DNA of 64,000 bases from positions 62,001 to 126,000 of the forward strand of contig JAFZOL010000005.1 of NCBI GenBank assembly GCA_017550625.1, read 5' to 3'. This document shows positions 8,952 to 17,568 of the stretch, in pieces (within the stretch, counting starts at the first letter, position 1; every line of letters starts with the position of its first letter). Position numbers and translations under genes: made by a program. A model generated the notes under the pieces. That model was not told the DNA's origin and ran no database searches. It was given only the letters and a program-made list of their open reading frames with translations. Origin of the DNA: Clostridia bacterium. Lineage in GTDB: Bacteria; Bacillota; Clostridia; Oscillospirales; Acutalibacteraceae.

Positions 8952-8980
8952 TAGACTTTTTCAAAATTTTTTTGTAGAAT
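8952..8980 (+). promoter_or_regulatory. Candidate sigma-A promoter for the acetyltransferase operon
   Basis: TAGACT (8952-8957), 17-base spacer and TAGAAT (8975-8980) lie in an AT-rich divergent region. The -10 matches 5 of 6 and the -35 matches 4 of 6 bases of the consensus. Confidence 0.4.
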
Positions 8981-9002
8981 ATGAAAAGAGGTGTTGCGAT
9001 TT

Positions 9003-9566
9003 ATGATTTCTGTCAGACGCTACAATATCGGCGACCGCGATCAGGTCGAAAAGATCTGCCTTGAAAACGCGGGCTGCGCCAACGCGCCCGAGGAGCTCAA
9101 GACCTACACGCTGCTCACGCGCTGCTGGTATTACATCGAGCAGGAGCGCGAAAACTGCTTCGTGGCTGTGGACGACGCCGGCAAGGTCGTCGGCTACGTG
9201 CTCAGCAGCGAGAACTACAACAATTTCGAGCGGACCTATACCGAAAAATACATCCCCAAGGCCGCGGCGATCAGCGCGAAGTGCTACGTCGACGCCAAGT
9301 TCGATATGCTCAAGCACGCGATGTACCGGCGCTATTATCCCGCCCATCTCTATATCGACGTTTCGCTCGACCACCAGAACGTCGGCGTGGGAGCGCTGCT
9401 GCTGCAGGCGCTCAAGGCGCACCTCAAGCGCAAGTTCGTGCAGGGCGTGCTGGCGGTGGCCGAGGCCGGCAACGACGATCTCGTCCGCTTCTTCGAAAAT
9501 AACGGCTTCCAGACGATCCTCGAGACCCGCTACGGCAAAACGATGGTGTTTGAATTCGATGAGTGA
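9003..9566 (+). CDS. GNAT-family N-acetyltransferase
   Basis: 187 residues from ATG 9003, eleven bases after AGAGG; an upstream GTG at 8991 overlaps that site. The GNAT core shows in the hydrophobic strand AHLYIDVSLDHQNVGVGALLLQALKAHL, whose QNVGVGALL is the acetyl-CoA pyrophosphate-binding loop (Q/RxxGxG/A), and in the NNGF element near the C-terminus. It acetylates an amine substrate that cannot be read from sequence. Its last codons overlap the start of the inositol-phosphatase-like gene, so the two form one operon. Confidence 0.85.
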   Translation: MISVRRYNIGDRDQVEKICLENAGCANAPEELKTYTLLTRCWYYIEQERENCFVAVDDAGKVVGYVLSSENYNNFERTYTEKYIPKAAAISAKCYVDAKFDMLKHAMYRRYYPAHLYIDVSLDHQNVGVGALLLQALKAHLKRKFVQGVLAVAEAGNDDLVRFFENNGFQTILETRYGKTMVFEFDE

Positions 9567-10368
9567 TTTTATTCTTACGACGGCGCTGAAAAACGCCGTC
9601 TTTGCGCTGATACGGGACTGCGGCGCCCTCATCCGCTCGGCGCACGATATCGAGCGCGCCCGCGGCGCGATCACCGACAAGGCCGGCGCCGCCAATTACG
9701 TCACGGTCTACGACGTGAAGGTGCAGGAAAAGCTGATCGCGGGCCTCACGGAGCTCTTCCCCGGGGCGCAGTTCCTCGCGGAGGAAAAAGAGAATGCCCC
9801 GGGCCTTCTCGAAAACGGGCTGTGCTTCATCATCGACCCGATCGACGGCACCACCAATTTCATCCACGAGATGCACTGCTCCGCGATCAGCGTGGGGCTT
9901 TATGACCGCAAGGAGCCGGTCTTCGGCGCGGTCTACGACCCGTATCTCGACGAGATGTTCTGGGCCGTGCGCGGCGAAGGCGCGTTCCTCAACGACCGCC
10001 CGCTCGGCGTTGCCGACCGCCCGCTCGAAAAGGCGCTCGTGAGCTTCGGCTCGTCCCCCTATAACCGCCGCGAATTCGGCGACGGCTTTTTCAAACAGCT
10101 TTACCGCGTGTTCCTCGCCACGGCCGACATCCGGCGCGGCGGCTCGGCGGCGCTCGACCTGTGCTTCGTGGCGGCAGGCAGGACCGACGCCTTTTTCGAG
10201 CAGGTCCTCTCGCCCTGGGACTACGCGGCGGGCTATCTCATCCTGCGTGAAGCGGGAGGCGTGATAACAGATCTTCGCGGGCAGCCGCTAAAGATCGGGG
10301 AAAAGTCCTCGGTCCTCGCGGCGAACGCGGTTCTGCATAAAGAAATGCTGAGCTTGCTCGGCGACTGA
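9559..10368 (+). CDS. Inositol monophosphatase family protein
   Basis: 269 residues from ATG 9559, overlapping the acetyltransferase stop by eight bases. Family motifs are complete: metal ligand Glu in FLAEEKEN, the signature IIDPIDGTTNFIHEM and the C-terminal SPWDYAAGYLILREAGG, which includes the third metal-binding Asp. It is a Mg-dependent sugar or inositol phosphate phosphatase. With a Gfo/Idh/MocA dehydrogenase directly downstream, a role in inositol or sugar-phosphate metabolism is plausible but not proven; CysQ-like or nucleotide phosphatase activity is possible. Confidence 0.9.
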   Translation: MSDFILTTALKNAVFALIRDCGALIRSAHDIERARGAITDKAGAANYVTVYDVKVQEKLIAGLTELFPGAQFLAEEKENAPGLLENGLCFIIDPIDGTTNFIHEMHCSAISVGLYDRKEPVFGAVYDPYLDEMFWAVRGEGAFLNDRPLGVADRPLEKALVSFGSSPYNRREFGDGFFKQLYRVFLATADIRRGGSAALDLCFVAAGRTDAFFEQVLSPWDYAAGYLILREAGGVITDLRGQPLKIGEKSSVLAANAVLHKEMLSLLGD

Positions 10369-10382
10369 CAGGAGGTCAAATC

Positions 10383-11537
10383 ATGGCGGAAAACATCCTT
10401 GACAGATTCAAAGAGAAGATCGAAGAGATCAAAGAGATCAATTCGGACAAAAAGGTGCGCGTCGGCATCATCGGCACCGGCTGGATTGCTGAGGCGCACG
10501 TCGCCAACTATCTCAAATGCCCCGACGTTGAGATCGTCGCGGCTGCGGACCTGATCCCCGGCAAGGCGGAAAAGTTCTGCAAGGCCAACGGCATCGAGGG
10601 CGTGCGGCTCTATCCCGACCACAAGTCGATGATCGACGCCGAGCAGCTCGACGCGGTGAGCGTGTGCACCTATAACAAGACCCACGCCGAATGCACGATC
10701 TACGCGCTCGAGCACGGTGTGAACGTCCTGCTCGAAAAGCCCATGTGCGTCACGCTCGAAGAGGCGGTCGCGATCTGCAAAGCCGAAAAGGCGAGCGGCA
10801 AGATCCTCTCGATCGGCTTCCAGCCCCGTTTCGACGAAAACATGAAAATGCTGCGCCGCGTGGTGCAGTCCGGCGAGCTCGGCAGGATCTATTATATCCA
10901 GACCGGCGGCGGCAGACGCCGCGGCATCCCCACGCCCTACGGCACCTCGTTCATTGAAGAGCGCACGGCGGGCCTCGGCGCGCTGGGCGACATCGGCTGC
11001 TACTCGCTCGACATGGTTCTCAACGCGATCGGCTATCCGAAGCCCCTGTCCGTTTCGGGCTACACGTCCTGCTACTTCGGCAAGGATCCCAACTATTTCG
11101 AGGGCCATCCCGAATACGCCGACGTCTTCTCGGTGGACGATTTCGCGGCGGCGTTCATCCGCCTTGATGGCGACATCGTGCTCGACTTCCGCATCTCCTG
11201 GGCTATGAACCTCGACACCCCCGGCGACACCATCATCCTCGGCACCAAGGGCGGCCTTCGCATCCCCTCCACCGAGTGCTGGAACGGCTCCATCGGCGGC
11301 CCGCTCACGATCTACAAGACCGTGGCAGGCGAAGAGGTCGAGCTGCAGATCCCGAAGAAGGACGACGACACCGACAACTTCTACAAGAAGATCCGCCTGT
11401 TCGTGGACGCTGTAAAAGAGAACGGCAAAGCGCCCGTGCCCTCGTCGCAGATCATCTATAACCAGGCGATCATCGACGGCATCGCGAAATCGGCGCGCCT
11501 CGGCCGCGAGATCACCATTGAGATCCCCGAGATATGA
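10383..11537 (+). CDS. Gfo/Idh/MocA-family oxidoreductase
   Basis: 384 residues, with AGGAGG upstream of the ATG. A 25-residue charged N-terminal helix precedes the Rossmann loop VRVGIIGTGWIAEAHV. LLEKPMCV carries the EKP lysine and GDIGCYSLDMVLNAIG belongs to the C-terminal domain. It is a second, unlike paralogue of the leftward gene at 7932-8903. It follows the inositol-phosphatase-like gene by 14 bases and overlaps rimM by four, so sugar metabolism runs straight into the rRNA-maturation genes. Substrate unknown. Confidence 0.9.
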   Translation: MAENILDRFKEKIEEIKEINSDKKVRVGIIGTGWIAEAHVANYLKCPDVEIVAAADLIPGKAEKFCKANGIEGVRLYPDHKSMIDAEQLDAVSVCTYNKTHAECTIYALEHGVNVLLEKPMCVTLEEAVAICKAEKASGKILSIGFQPRFDENMKMLRRVVQSGELGRIYYIQTGGGRRRGIPTPYGTSFIEERTAGLGALGDIGCYSLDMVLNAIGYPKPLSVSGYTSCYFGKDPNYFEGHPEYADVFSVDDFAAAFIRLDGDIVLDFRISWAMNLDTPGDTIILGTKGGLRIPSTECWNGSIGGPLTIYKTVAGEEVELQIPKKDDDTDNFYKKIRLFVDAVKENGKAPVPSSQIIYNQAIIDGIAKSARLGREITIEIPEI

Positions 11538-12055
11538 TCAAACAGTATCTGGAACTCGGCCAGATCGTGGGAACGCACGGCGTGCGCGGCGAAATGAAGC
11601 TCGACTGCTGGTGCGATTCCCCCGCATTCGTTCAGCAATTCAAAACGGTTTTCCTCGACCCCGAGGGAAACCGTTCTGTTGACGTGCTCTCTTCGCGTCC
11701 CCACAAGAACCAGGTCCTCATCCGGCTCGGGGGCGTGGACACCGTCGAGCAGGCCGAAGCCTGCCGCGGCAAAGTCCTCTATATCCGCCGCGCCGACGCG
11801 GGGCTCAAAGAGGGCGCGTGGTTCATCGCCGAGCTCATCGGCTGCAGGGCCTACGACGCCGATGACCCCGAAAAGCTCTGGGGCGAGATCACCGACGTCT
11901 ACAACACCGGCGCCAACGACATCTGGGTCATCCGCACCCCGGAAGGGAAGGACGTGCACATCCCCGCGATCCCCGACGTGGTGATCGGGGCGGACGTCGC
12001 CGCCGACCGCGCGGTCATCCGCCCGCTGAAAGGACTGTTCGACGATGCGAATTGA
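11534..12055 (+). CDS. rimM: 16S rRNA processing protein RimM
   Basis: 173 residues, ATGA overlap with the previous gene. The N-terminal barrel begins YLELGQIVGTHGVRGEMKL, the RimM signature, and a PRC-barrel domain contains LWGEITDVYNTGANDIWVI and ends in VIRPLKGL. RimM binds ribosomal protein S19 and assists 30S head maturation. It overlaps trmD by eleven bases, as in most Bacillota. Confidence 0.95.
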   Translation: MIKQYLELGQIVGTHGVRGEMKLDCWCDSPAFVQQFKTVFLDPEGNRSVDVLSSRPHKNQVLIRLGGVDTVEQAEACRGKVLYIRRADAGLKEGAWFIAELIGCRAYDADDPEKLWGEITDVYNTGANDIWVIRTPEGKDVHIPAIPDVVIGADVAADRAVIRPLKGLFDDAN

Positions 12056-12791
12056 CATCATGACGCTCTTTCCAGAGATGTGCCGCGCCGTGTTCACCGA
12101 AAGTGTGGTCGGCCGCGCGCTCGCGGCGGGCAAGCTCGAGATCAACGCGGTGAATATCCGCGACTACACGCTCGACAAGCACAACCGCGTGGACGACACG
12201 CCCTACGGCGGCGGCATGGGCATGCTTTTGCAGGCGCAGCCGATCTACGACTGTTACCGCGCCATCGCCGATTCTTCCCCCGAAAAGCCGCACGTGATCT
12301 ACCTCTCCCCGCAGGGAAAGGTGCTCACGCAGCAGCGCGCGCGAGAGCTCTCCGAAATGCCGCATCTCGTGCTGCTCTGTGGGCACTACGAGGGCGTGGA
12401 CGAGCGCGTGCTCGAGGAGATCGTGGACGAGGAGCTCTCGATCGGCGACTACGTGCTCACCGGCGGCGAGCTGCCTGCCTTGGTGCTCACCGACTGCGTC
12501 GCCCGCATGATCCCCGGCGTTTTGCCGAACGAAGAGGCCTATTCGAACGAGAGCCACTACGGCGGCCTGCTCGAGCACCCGCAGTACACCAAGCCCTACG
12601 AATGGAACGGCAAAACGGTGCCCGAGGTGCTCGTTTCCGGCCATCACGCGAACGTCGATAAGTGGAAACGGGAAGAGTCTTTGAAGCGCACGTTCCTGCG
12701 CCGCCCCGACCTGCTCGAACACGCCAAACTCGACACAGGGGACCTCAAATATCTGGAAACGCTGCGATCTTTGCCGCAAGACTTGGACTAA
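12045..12791 (+). CDS. trmD: tRNA (guanine-37-N1)-methyltransferase TrmD
   Basis: 248 residues. The SPOUT trefoil-knot core is present: YGGGMGMLLQ, IYLSPQGKVLTQ, LLCGHYEGVDERV and IGDYVLTGGELPA, which form the SAM pocket. The C-terminal domain contains PEVLVSGHHANVDKW, as in TrmD. It methylates G37 of tRNAs reading CUN, CCN and CGG codons and prevents frameshifting. It is the last gene of this transcription unit; a weak hairpin with T-rich tail follows. Confidence 0.96.
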   Translation: MRIDIMTLFPEMCRAVFTESVVGRALAAGKLEINAVNIRDYTLDKHNRVDDTPYGGGMGMLLQAQPIYDCYRAIADSSPEKPHVIYLSPQGKVLTQQRARELSEMPHLVLLCGHYEGVDERVLEEIVDEELSIGDYVLTGGELPALVLTDCVARMIPGVLPNEEAYSNESHYGGLLEHPQYTKPYEWNGKTVPEVLVSGHHANVDKWKREESLKRTFLRRPDLLEHAKLDTGDLKYLETLRSLPQDLD

Positions 12792-12825
12792 TTGATAAAA
12801 AAGTCGAAAAAAATGTAGTAAAGTT

Positions 12826-12860
12826 GCACAAATACCACTTTTCCCGCTTGTGCGCTTTTA
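12826..12860 (+). terminator. Candidate terminator after trmD
   Basis: A short GCACAA/TTGTGC stem (12826-12831 with 12848-12853) is followed by GCTTTTA. The flanks resemble the stronger terminator at 18305-18348 (AAGTTGCACA at the 5' side, TGTGCGCTTTT at the 3' side). Confidence 0.4.
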
Positions 12861-12899
12861 GATTTTCACACGAACTTTTTTGTAAATCAATTGTTTTGA

Positions 12900-12927
12900 T
12901 TGACTCATTTCAACTTTGTGATATAAT
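12900..12927 (+). promoter_or_regulatory. Promoter of the HPr gene
   Basis: TTGACT (12900-12905) and TATAAT (12922-12927) are separated by 16 bases in an AT-rich region, upstream of a GGAAGGGG ribosome binding site (12952-12959) and the HPr ATG. Confidence 0.75.
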
Positions 12928-12970
12928 ACTACCAGAAAACAGATTTTTACCGGAAGGGGTATTATATACT

Positions 12971-13234
12971 ATGATCGTCAAAGACGTTACCGTTCAGAAT
13001 CAGGTCGGTCTCCATGCGCGTCCCGCCACGTTCTTCATCCAGAAGGCGAACGAGTTCCGTTCCTCCATCTGGGTCGAAAAAGAAGAGCGCAGAGCCAACG
13101 CGAAGAGCCTTTTGGGCGTGCTTTCGCTCGGCATCACCGGCGGAACCGACATCCGGATCATCGCCGACGGGCAGGACGAGAACGAGGCCGTCGAAGCGCT
13201 TGAGCGCCTTGTCGTTTCGGGTTTCGCGGAGTAA
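12971..13234 (+). CDS. ptsH: HPr phosphocarrier protein
   Basis: 87 residues, the standard HPr length, from the ATG after GGAAGGGG. QVGLHARPA places the enzyme-I phosphorylation site at His15, and NAKSLLGV places the HPr-kinase site exactly at Ser46. It can therefore serve both sugar transport by the phosphotransferase system and CcpA-dependent catabolite repression. It is monocistronic, with its own promoter and a terminator directly after. As His15 is present it is HPr rather than Crh. Confidence 0.95.
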   Translation: MIVKDVTVQNQVGLHARPATFFIQKANEFRSSIWVEKEERRANAKSLLGVLSLGITGGTDIRIIADGQDENEAVEALERLVVSGFAE

Positions 13235-13248
13235 GCAATAAGATCCAT

Positions 13249-13288
13249 AAAACGGCGTTTCGGTGATCCCGTACGCCGTTTCTTTTTT
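13249..13288 (+). terminator. Terminator of the HPr gene
   Basis: AAACGGCG (13250-13257) pairs with CGCCGTTT (13274-13281) and a C followed by six T residues comes next, 15 bases after the HPr stop. Confidence 0.85.
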
Positions 13289-13500
13289 CGGGCTGCGGAG
13301 GGGGAGTCCTTTGTTTTGTGCTTCGCACCGGGGAACCCCCGGCGAGGGTTCCCCGCGAAAAAACAGTCCCCCGGACTGTTTTTTCTCCCCTCCTGCGCTC
13401 GCTGAACGCTCTGATGCTTCGCATTGCTCCGCAGGCAAGGGCGCTGCCCTTGACCCGCAAGCCTTTTGAAAAAGGCTTGAGCGAAAACTTTGATAAAGTG
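13289..13500. repeat. Multi-hairpin intergenic element
   Basis: About 210 bases without a credible gene contain three clean inverted repeats. They are a 10-bp GC-rich stem (13329-13338 with 13346-13355), a 12-bp stem with A6/T6 ends (13358-13369 with 13373-13384) that also looks like a bidirectional terminator, and an AAGCCTTT stem (13459-13466 with 13471-13478). The compact array of palindromes resembles REP-type interspersed elements of gut clostridia; copy number cannot be judged from one window. Confidence 0.55.
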
Positions 13501-13534
13501 TTTTTTTAAATTATAAGATGAGGAGGGAACAGTC

Positions 13535-15373
13535 TTGACGAAGCTCGAAGAGCTGCGCAGAAAAGCCATGGCGCTGCCCGAGGCGCCGGGCGTATATCTC
13601 ATGAAAAACGCCGCGGGCAAGATCATCTATATCGGCAAGGCCAAGGTCCTCCGCAACCGCGTGAGCCAGTATTTCGGCTCGCAGAACAACCATACCCGCA
13701 AGGTCCTGCGCATGGTGTCGAACGTCGACGACTTCGACTACGTCATCGTGGGCAGCGAGTTCGAGGCGCTGGTGCTCGAATGCAGCCTCATAAAGCAGAA
13801 CAAGCCGAAATATAACATCCTGCTCAAGGACGACAAGGGCTATCACTACGTCAAGGTCACGAACGACGCGTGGAAAATGCTTTACGACGTTAAGCAGAAG
13901 GCCGACGACGGCGCGAAATACATCGGTCCCTACACGGGCAGTGAGGCGGTTGGCGCCGCCGTGAAACAGGCGTACGATATCTTCATGCTCCCGCACTGCC
14001 TCAAGCGCTTCCCGCAGGATATCGACAAGTCCTCGCGCCCCTGCCTCAACTACTATATCAAGCTCTGCGCCGGGGCGTGCAAGGGCCTCGTCACGCGCGA
14101 GGAGCACAACGCCGCGGTCGAGGACGCGGTCCGCTTCATCCAGGGCGGCAAGACCGCCTTCGTGCGCCGCCTCAACGCCGAAATGCTCGAAGCCAGCGAA
14201 GCCCTCGACTTCGAAAAGGCCGCGAAGCTGCGCGACCGCATCCGCGCCATCGAAAAGGTCTCGCAGAAGCAGCACATGGTGTCGAACGCCTACCGCAATC
14301 AGGATGTGTTCGGCGTCGCGTCGCTCGGCGAAAAGAGCTGCCTGTGTGTGCTGCAGTTCCGCGACGGCAGCTTCACGAACACCGAGACCTTCGTGTTCGA
14401 CCGCATCGAGAACCCCGACGAAGAATACGTCGAGCTGCTCGCGAACTTCTACGCCGCGGGCGAAGACTATCCCGACCGCGTCTGCGTGGACAGGGAACTG
14501 AGCCAGAAGGCATTCCTGGAGGAGTATTTCACGCAGCGGCGCGGCAAAAAGGTCGTGCTGCACGTGCCGAAAACGGGTGAGGCGAAGGCGCTGCTCGAAA
14601 GCGCCGAAAAGAACGCGGGCGAAAAACTCGCGCGTGTCTTATCCTTCAACGACAAGCAGAACGCCGCCCTGCACGAGCTGCAGGAGACCCTCGCCCTGCC
14701 GACCTTTCCCGCCTATATCGAGGCCTACGACATCTCGAACACCGCGGGGCAGGAGAACGTCGCGGGCATGGTGACGTTCGTCAACGGCCGCCCGCTCAAG
14801 CGCTGCTACAAGCGCTTCGCGATCAAGTCCTTCGAGGGGCAGGACGACTACCGGTCGCTCGCCGAAGTGCTCGAGCGCCGGATCCTCGAGTATAAAGCCG
14901 CTCCGGACGCGTCCGACGAGGGCTTTTCGCGCAAGCCCGATCTCATTCTGCTCGACGGCGGCGTCGGCCAGGTGCACGCCGTGCGCCCGGTGTTCGAGAA
15001 ATACGGCTTCGACGTGCCGCTCTTCGGCATGGTGAAGGACGGCAAGCACCGCACGCGCGCCGTCGCAGGCGACGCCGAGATCGCGATCAGCGACAACCGC
15101 TCGGTGTTCTCGCTCGTCGCCCGCATCCAGGAAGAGGTGCACCGCTTCGCCGTGACCTACCACCACACGCTCAAGAAAAAGCGCACGCTCGAGACCACCC
15201 TCACGTCGATCGAGGGGGTCGGCCCCAAGCGCGCGAAGCTCCTTCTGGACCGCTTCAAGACCCTCGACGCCGTGAAAAACGCGGGGCTCGACGACCTGAT
15301 GAACGTGCCGGGCCTCTCCGTTCCGGCGGCGAACAGCGTGTACCGGTACTTCCATATTGATGAAAAAAAATAA
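13535..15373 (+). CDS. uvrC: Excinuclease ABC subunit UvrC
   Basis: 612 residues from a TTG start eight bases after AGGAGGG. Domains in order are a GIY-YIG nuclease (PGVYLMKN and KIIYIGKAK, about 10-95), a Cys-containing linker, a UVR UvrB-binding helix pair (about 200-235), the RNase-H-like 5' nuclease domain (AYDISNTAGQENVAGMVTF around 395-415; LLDGGVGQV) and a C-terminal helix-hairpin-helix (SIEGVGPKRAKLLL). It makes both incisions in nucleotide excision repair. It is alone between the repeat element and the rsmD promoter. Confidence 0.97.
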   Translation: MTKLEELRRKAMALPEAPGVYLMKNAAGKIIYIGKAKVLRNRVSQYFGSQNNHTRKVLRMVSNVDDFDYVIVGSEFEALVLECSLIKQNKPKYNILLKDDKGYHYVKVTNDAWKMLYDVKQKADDGAKYIGPYTGSEAVGAAVKQAYDIFMLPHCLKRFPQDIDKSSRPCLNYYIKLCAGACKGLVTREEHNAAVEDAVRFIQGGKTAFVRRLNAEMLEASEALDFEKAAKLRDRIRAIEKVSQKQHMVSNAYRNQDVFGVASLGEKSCLCVLQFRDGSFTNTETFVFDRIENPDEEYVELLANFYAAGEDYPDRVCVDRELSQKAFLEEYFTQRRGKKVVLHVPKTGEAKALLESAEKNAGEKLARVLSFNDKQNAALHELQETLALPTFPAYIEAYDISNTAGQENVAGMVTFVNGRPLKRCYKRFAIKSFEGQDDYRSLAEVLERRILEYKAAPDASDEGFSRKPDLILLDGGVGQVHAVRPVFEKYGFDVPLFGMVKDGKHRTRAVAGDAEIAISDNRSVFSLVARIQEEVHRFAVTYHHTLKKKRTLETTLTSIEGVGPKRAKLLLDRFKTLDAVKNAGLDDLMNVPGLSVPAANSVYRYFHIDEKK

Positions 15374-15410
15374 AAAATACGCACAAAAACACAATATATA
15401 AAAATAAGTG

Positions 15411-15439
15411 TTGACAAAAACCGCATTTTTAGAGATAAT
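15411..15439 (+). promoter_or_regulatory. Promoter of the rsmD-coaD operon
   Basis: A perfect TTGACA (15411-15416), 17-base spacer and GATAAT (15434-15439) lie in the AT-rich gap after uvrC. Confidence 0.8.
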
Positions 15440-15467
15440 ATAGTATAGAGTAATTCGGGGTACCGTT

Positions 15468-16025
15468 ATGCGGATCGTTTCAGGCTCTGCCAGAGGCAGA
15501 AAACTCTTTACGCCGGTCGGGATGGACATCCGTCCCACGACCGACAAGGTCAAAGAGGCGCTGTTCAGCATCATCCAGTTCGAGCTGACCGGCAGGCGCG
15601 TGCTCGACCTGTTCGCGGGCACCGGGCAGCTGGGGCTTGAGGCCCTCAGCCGCGGGGCAGCGAAGGCCACGTTCACCGACGCGTCGCGTCAGGCGATAGA
15701 ACTCGTGAAAAAGAACGTGCGCGCCGTCGGGTTCGAGGACCGCTCCGTCGTCCTGCATACGGACGCGTTCCAATTCCTTACGCGCACCGACGAAACGTTC
15801 GACCTCGTGTTCCTCGACCCGCCCTACGAGCGGGGCCTGTGCGAAAAGGCGGCGGCGCTGCTGCCGCGGGTGCTTGACGACCGCGCGATCGTGGTCGCCG
15901 AAACGCGCCCCGACGAAAATCTTCCGGCGGCGATCGGGCCGCTCGCGATCTATCGGGATTACCGGTATTCCGCGATTCGCCTGACCGTATACCGAAAAGC
16001 CGGACCGGAGGGAGAAACAAATTGA
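15468..16025 (+). CDS. rsmD: 16S rRNA (guanine-966-N2)-methyltransferase RsmD
   Basis: 185 residues. The start MRIVSGSARGRKLFTP with RPTTDKVKEALFSII is typical of RsmD. The SAM loop is VLDLFAGTGQLGLEAL and the catalytic motif is FLDPPYE. It methylates G966 of 16S rRNA. Its stop overlaps the coaD start, the classic rsmD-coaD pair. Confidence 0.95.
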   Translation: MRIVSGSARGRKLFTPVGMDIRPTTDKVKEALFSIIQFELTGRRVLDLFAGTGQLGLEALSRGAAKATFTDASRQAIELVKKNVRAVGFEDRSVVLHTDAFQFLTRTDETFDLVFLDPPYERGLCEKAAALLPRVLDDRAIVVAETRPDENLPAAIGPLAIYRDYRYSAIRLTVYRKAGPEGETN

Positions 16026-16507
16026 GTTCCTTAGCGGTATGTCCCGGCAGCTTCGATCCCGTCACGATCGGGCACCTCAACATCATAAGCCGTGCCGCGA
16101 AGCTGTTTGACCGCGTGATCGTGCTGGTCATGGTCAACCCGCGCAAGAGCGGCCTGTTCACCCCCGAAGAGCGCGTCGATTTCATCCGGCGCAGCGTGAC
16201 GGACATCCCCAACGTCGAGGTCGATTTTTCCGACGGCCTTCTTGCGGATTACGTCAAAGAAAAGGGCGCCGTGGCCATCGTGAAGGGCTTACGCGTACTG
16301 TCGGATTACGAAGACGAGTTCAAGCAGGCGCTCGCCAACAAAAAACTCGCCGAGAACGTCGAAACGGTATTCCTCGTCACCGACGCGCAATACATGTTCC
16401 TGAGTTCCAGCGTAGTCAAAGAGATCGGGTATTTCGGCGGCGATATCAGTGATTTCGTTCCGCCCGCTATAAAAGAAGACATCATAAAAAGAATCAGAGA
16501 AAGGTGA
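16022..16507 (+). CDS. coaD: Phosphopantetheine adenylyltransferase
   Basis: 161 residues from a TTG start that overlaps the rsmD stop, with GGAGGG upstream. The nucleotidyltransferase motif is in CPGSFDPVTIGHLNII (T/HxGH), and FLSSSVVKEIG is the second active-site segment. It converts 4'-phosphopantetheine and ATP to dephospho-CoA, the penultimate step of CoA synthesis. Confidence 0.96.
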   Translation: MSSLAVCPGSFDPVTIGHLNIISRAAKLFDRVIVLVMVNPRKSGLFTPEERVDFIRRSVTDIPNVEVDFSDGLLADYVKEKGAVAIVKGLRVLSDYEDEFKQALANKKLAENVETVFLVTDAQYMFLSSSVVKEIGYFGGDISDFVPPAIKEDIIKRIRER

Positions 16508-16512
16508 CAAAC

Positions 16513-17064
16513 ATGAGCGTAGAAGATTTACTCAACCAGATCGAAGATCTTCTGGAGGAAGGCAAAAGCGGTCTGCTCGGCGGCGGCAAGGTCAAGGTCG
16601 ACGCTGAGGCGATCCGTTCCATCATCAACGACATCCGCATCAACATGCCGGACGAAGTCATTCAGGCAAGAAAGATCGCGGCCGAGCGCAAGGTCATCCT
16701 TTCGAAGGCATCCGACGCGGCCGAGCTGAAGATCAAGCAGGCCGAGATCCAGGCGAGAAAGCTCGTCGAAGAGCACGAGATCACCAAAAACGCCGAAGTC
16801 AACGCGCAGGATATCATCAACGAGGCCAAGCGTCAGGCTGCCGAGCTCGTTGAAAAGGCCAAGGCGAACTCCAACGAGATCGTCTCGAATGCCCAGCAGT
16901 GGGCCAACGACCTCAAGAACGGCGCGAGCTCCTTCGTCGACACCATCATGAACGAGAGCGACGAGATCCTCGCCCAGAGCATCGAGGATTTCTCCCGCAA
17001 CCTCAACAAGGTCCGCATCGCTTCGCAGCAGCTCAAGAGCGCCACCGCGAAAAAGAACGGCTGA
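16513..17064 (+). CDS. Coiled-coil protein resembling ATP synthase b / V-ATPase G stalks
   Basis: 183 residues from ATG 16513, eight bases after AAAGG. The product is almost entirely helical and charged, with Ala/Glu/Lys-rich heptads from about residue 25 to 150 (ARKIAAERKV, AEIQARKLVEEHE, EAKRQAAELVEKAKANS). There is no membrane segment, so it is not a true F0 b subunit. It follows coaD by five bases, a common clostridial arrangement; a structural or cell-division role is possible but unproven. A terminator follows. Confidence 0.6.
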   Translation: MSVEDLLNQIEDLLEEGKSGLLGGGKVKVDAEAIRSIINDIRINMPDEVIQARKIAAERKVILSKASDAAELKIKQAEIQARKLVEEHEITKNAEVNAQDIINEAKRQAAELVEKAKANSNEIVSNAQQWANDLKNGASSFVDTIMNESDEILAQSIEDFSRNLNKVRIASQQLKSATAKKNG

Positions 17065-17089
17065 CCGCAAAACCCGGTTCAAAAGGTCA

Positions 17090-17126
17090 AACGCCTCGCA
17101 TATCCATGATGCGAGGTGTTTTTTTT
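17090..17126 (+). terminator. Terminator that also covers the next gene's ribosome binding site
   Basis: A 12-bp stem (17090-17101 with 17109-17120) ends in eight T residues. The 3' arm contains GAGGTG (17113-17118), the only ribosome binding site for the following lipoprotein gene. Confidence 0.8.
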
Positions 17127-17568
17127 GACTTTCCGCCGCGTTCCCGCATTATTCGCGCTTCTCGCGCTCCTTTTCTGCGCCGCCTGCGCCGGTCCCGCGC
17201 GCCCCGTCTCGTCGGACCCTGCCGCCGAAGCGTGCCGCGCTTATCTTTCCGCCTGCGGCTGGGACGTCGCGTTCCCGCCAGAGGAATCTCCCGTGACCGT
17301 CCCCGAAACCTGGGGATCCGTTTATATATCCTATAATGAACTGCAGCGCCTGCAGGGCTTCGACCTTACGCCCTACAAAGGCGGAACGCTGCGAAAACTC
17401 GTATTCACCGTGCTGAACTATCCCGGCGCGCCCGAAAACGAAACGGTGCTCGCCACCTGTTTCGTCGATTCCGGCGTTCTCGTCGGGGGCGATATCTGCT
17501 GTCCGCGGCCGGACGGCTTTATGCACGGCTTCCGGATGGAGGGCTTTTATGCCGACGATGCGCCTTGA
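17125..17568 (+). CDS. Small secreted lipoprotein, DUF4830-like
   Basis: 147 residues from TTG 17125, six bases after GAGGTG. An alternative GTG at 17116 lies inside the hairpin arm. A basic start and hydrophobic stretch LFALLALLFC end in CAAC, a plausible though not ideal lipobox. The mature part has a helix with CRAYLSACGW, then a beta-rich domain with YNELQRLQGFDLTPYKG and LNYPG, as in DUF4830 proteins. Function unknown. It overlaps the pseudouridine synthase start by 20 bases. Confidence 0.7.
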   Translation: MTFRRVPALFALLALLFCAACAGPARPVSSDPAAEACRAYLSACGWDVAFPPEESPVTVPETWGSVYISYNELQRLQGFDLTPYKGGTLRKLVFTVLNYPGAPENETVLATCFVDSGVLVGGDICCPRPDGFMHGFRMEGFYADDAP

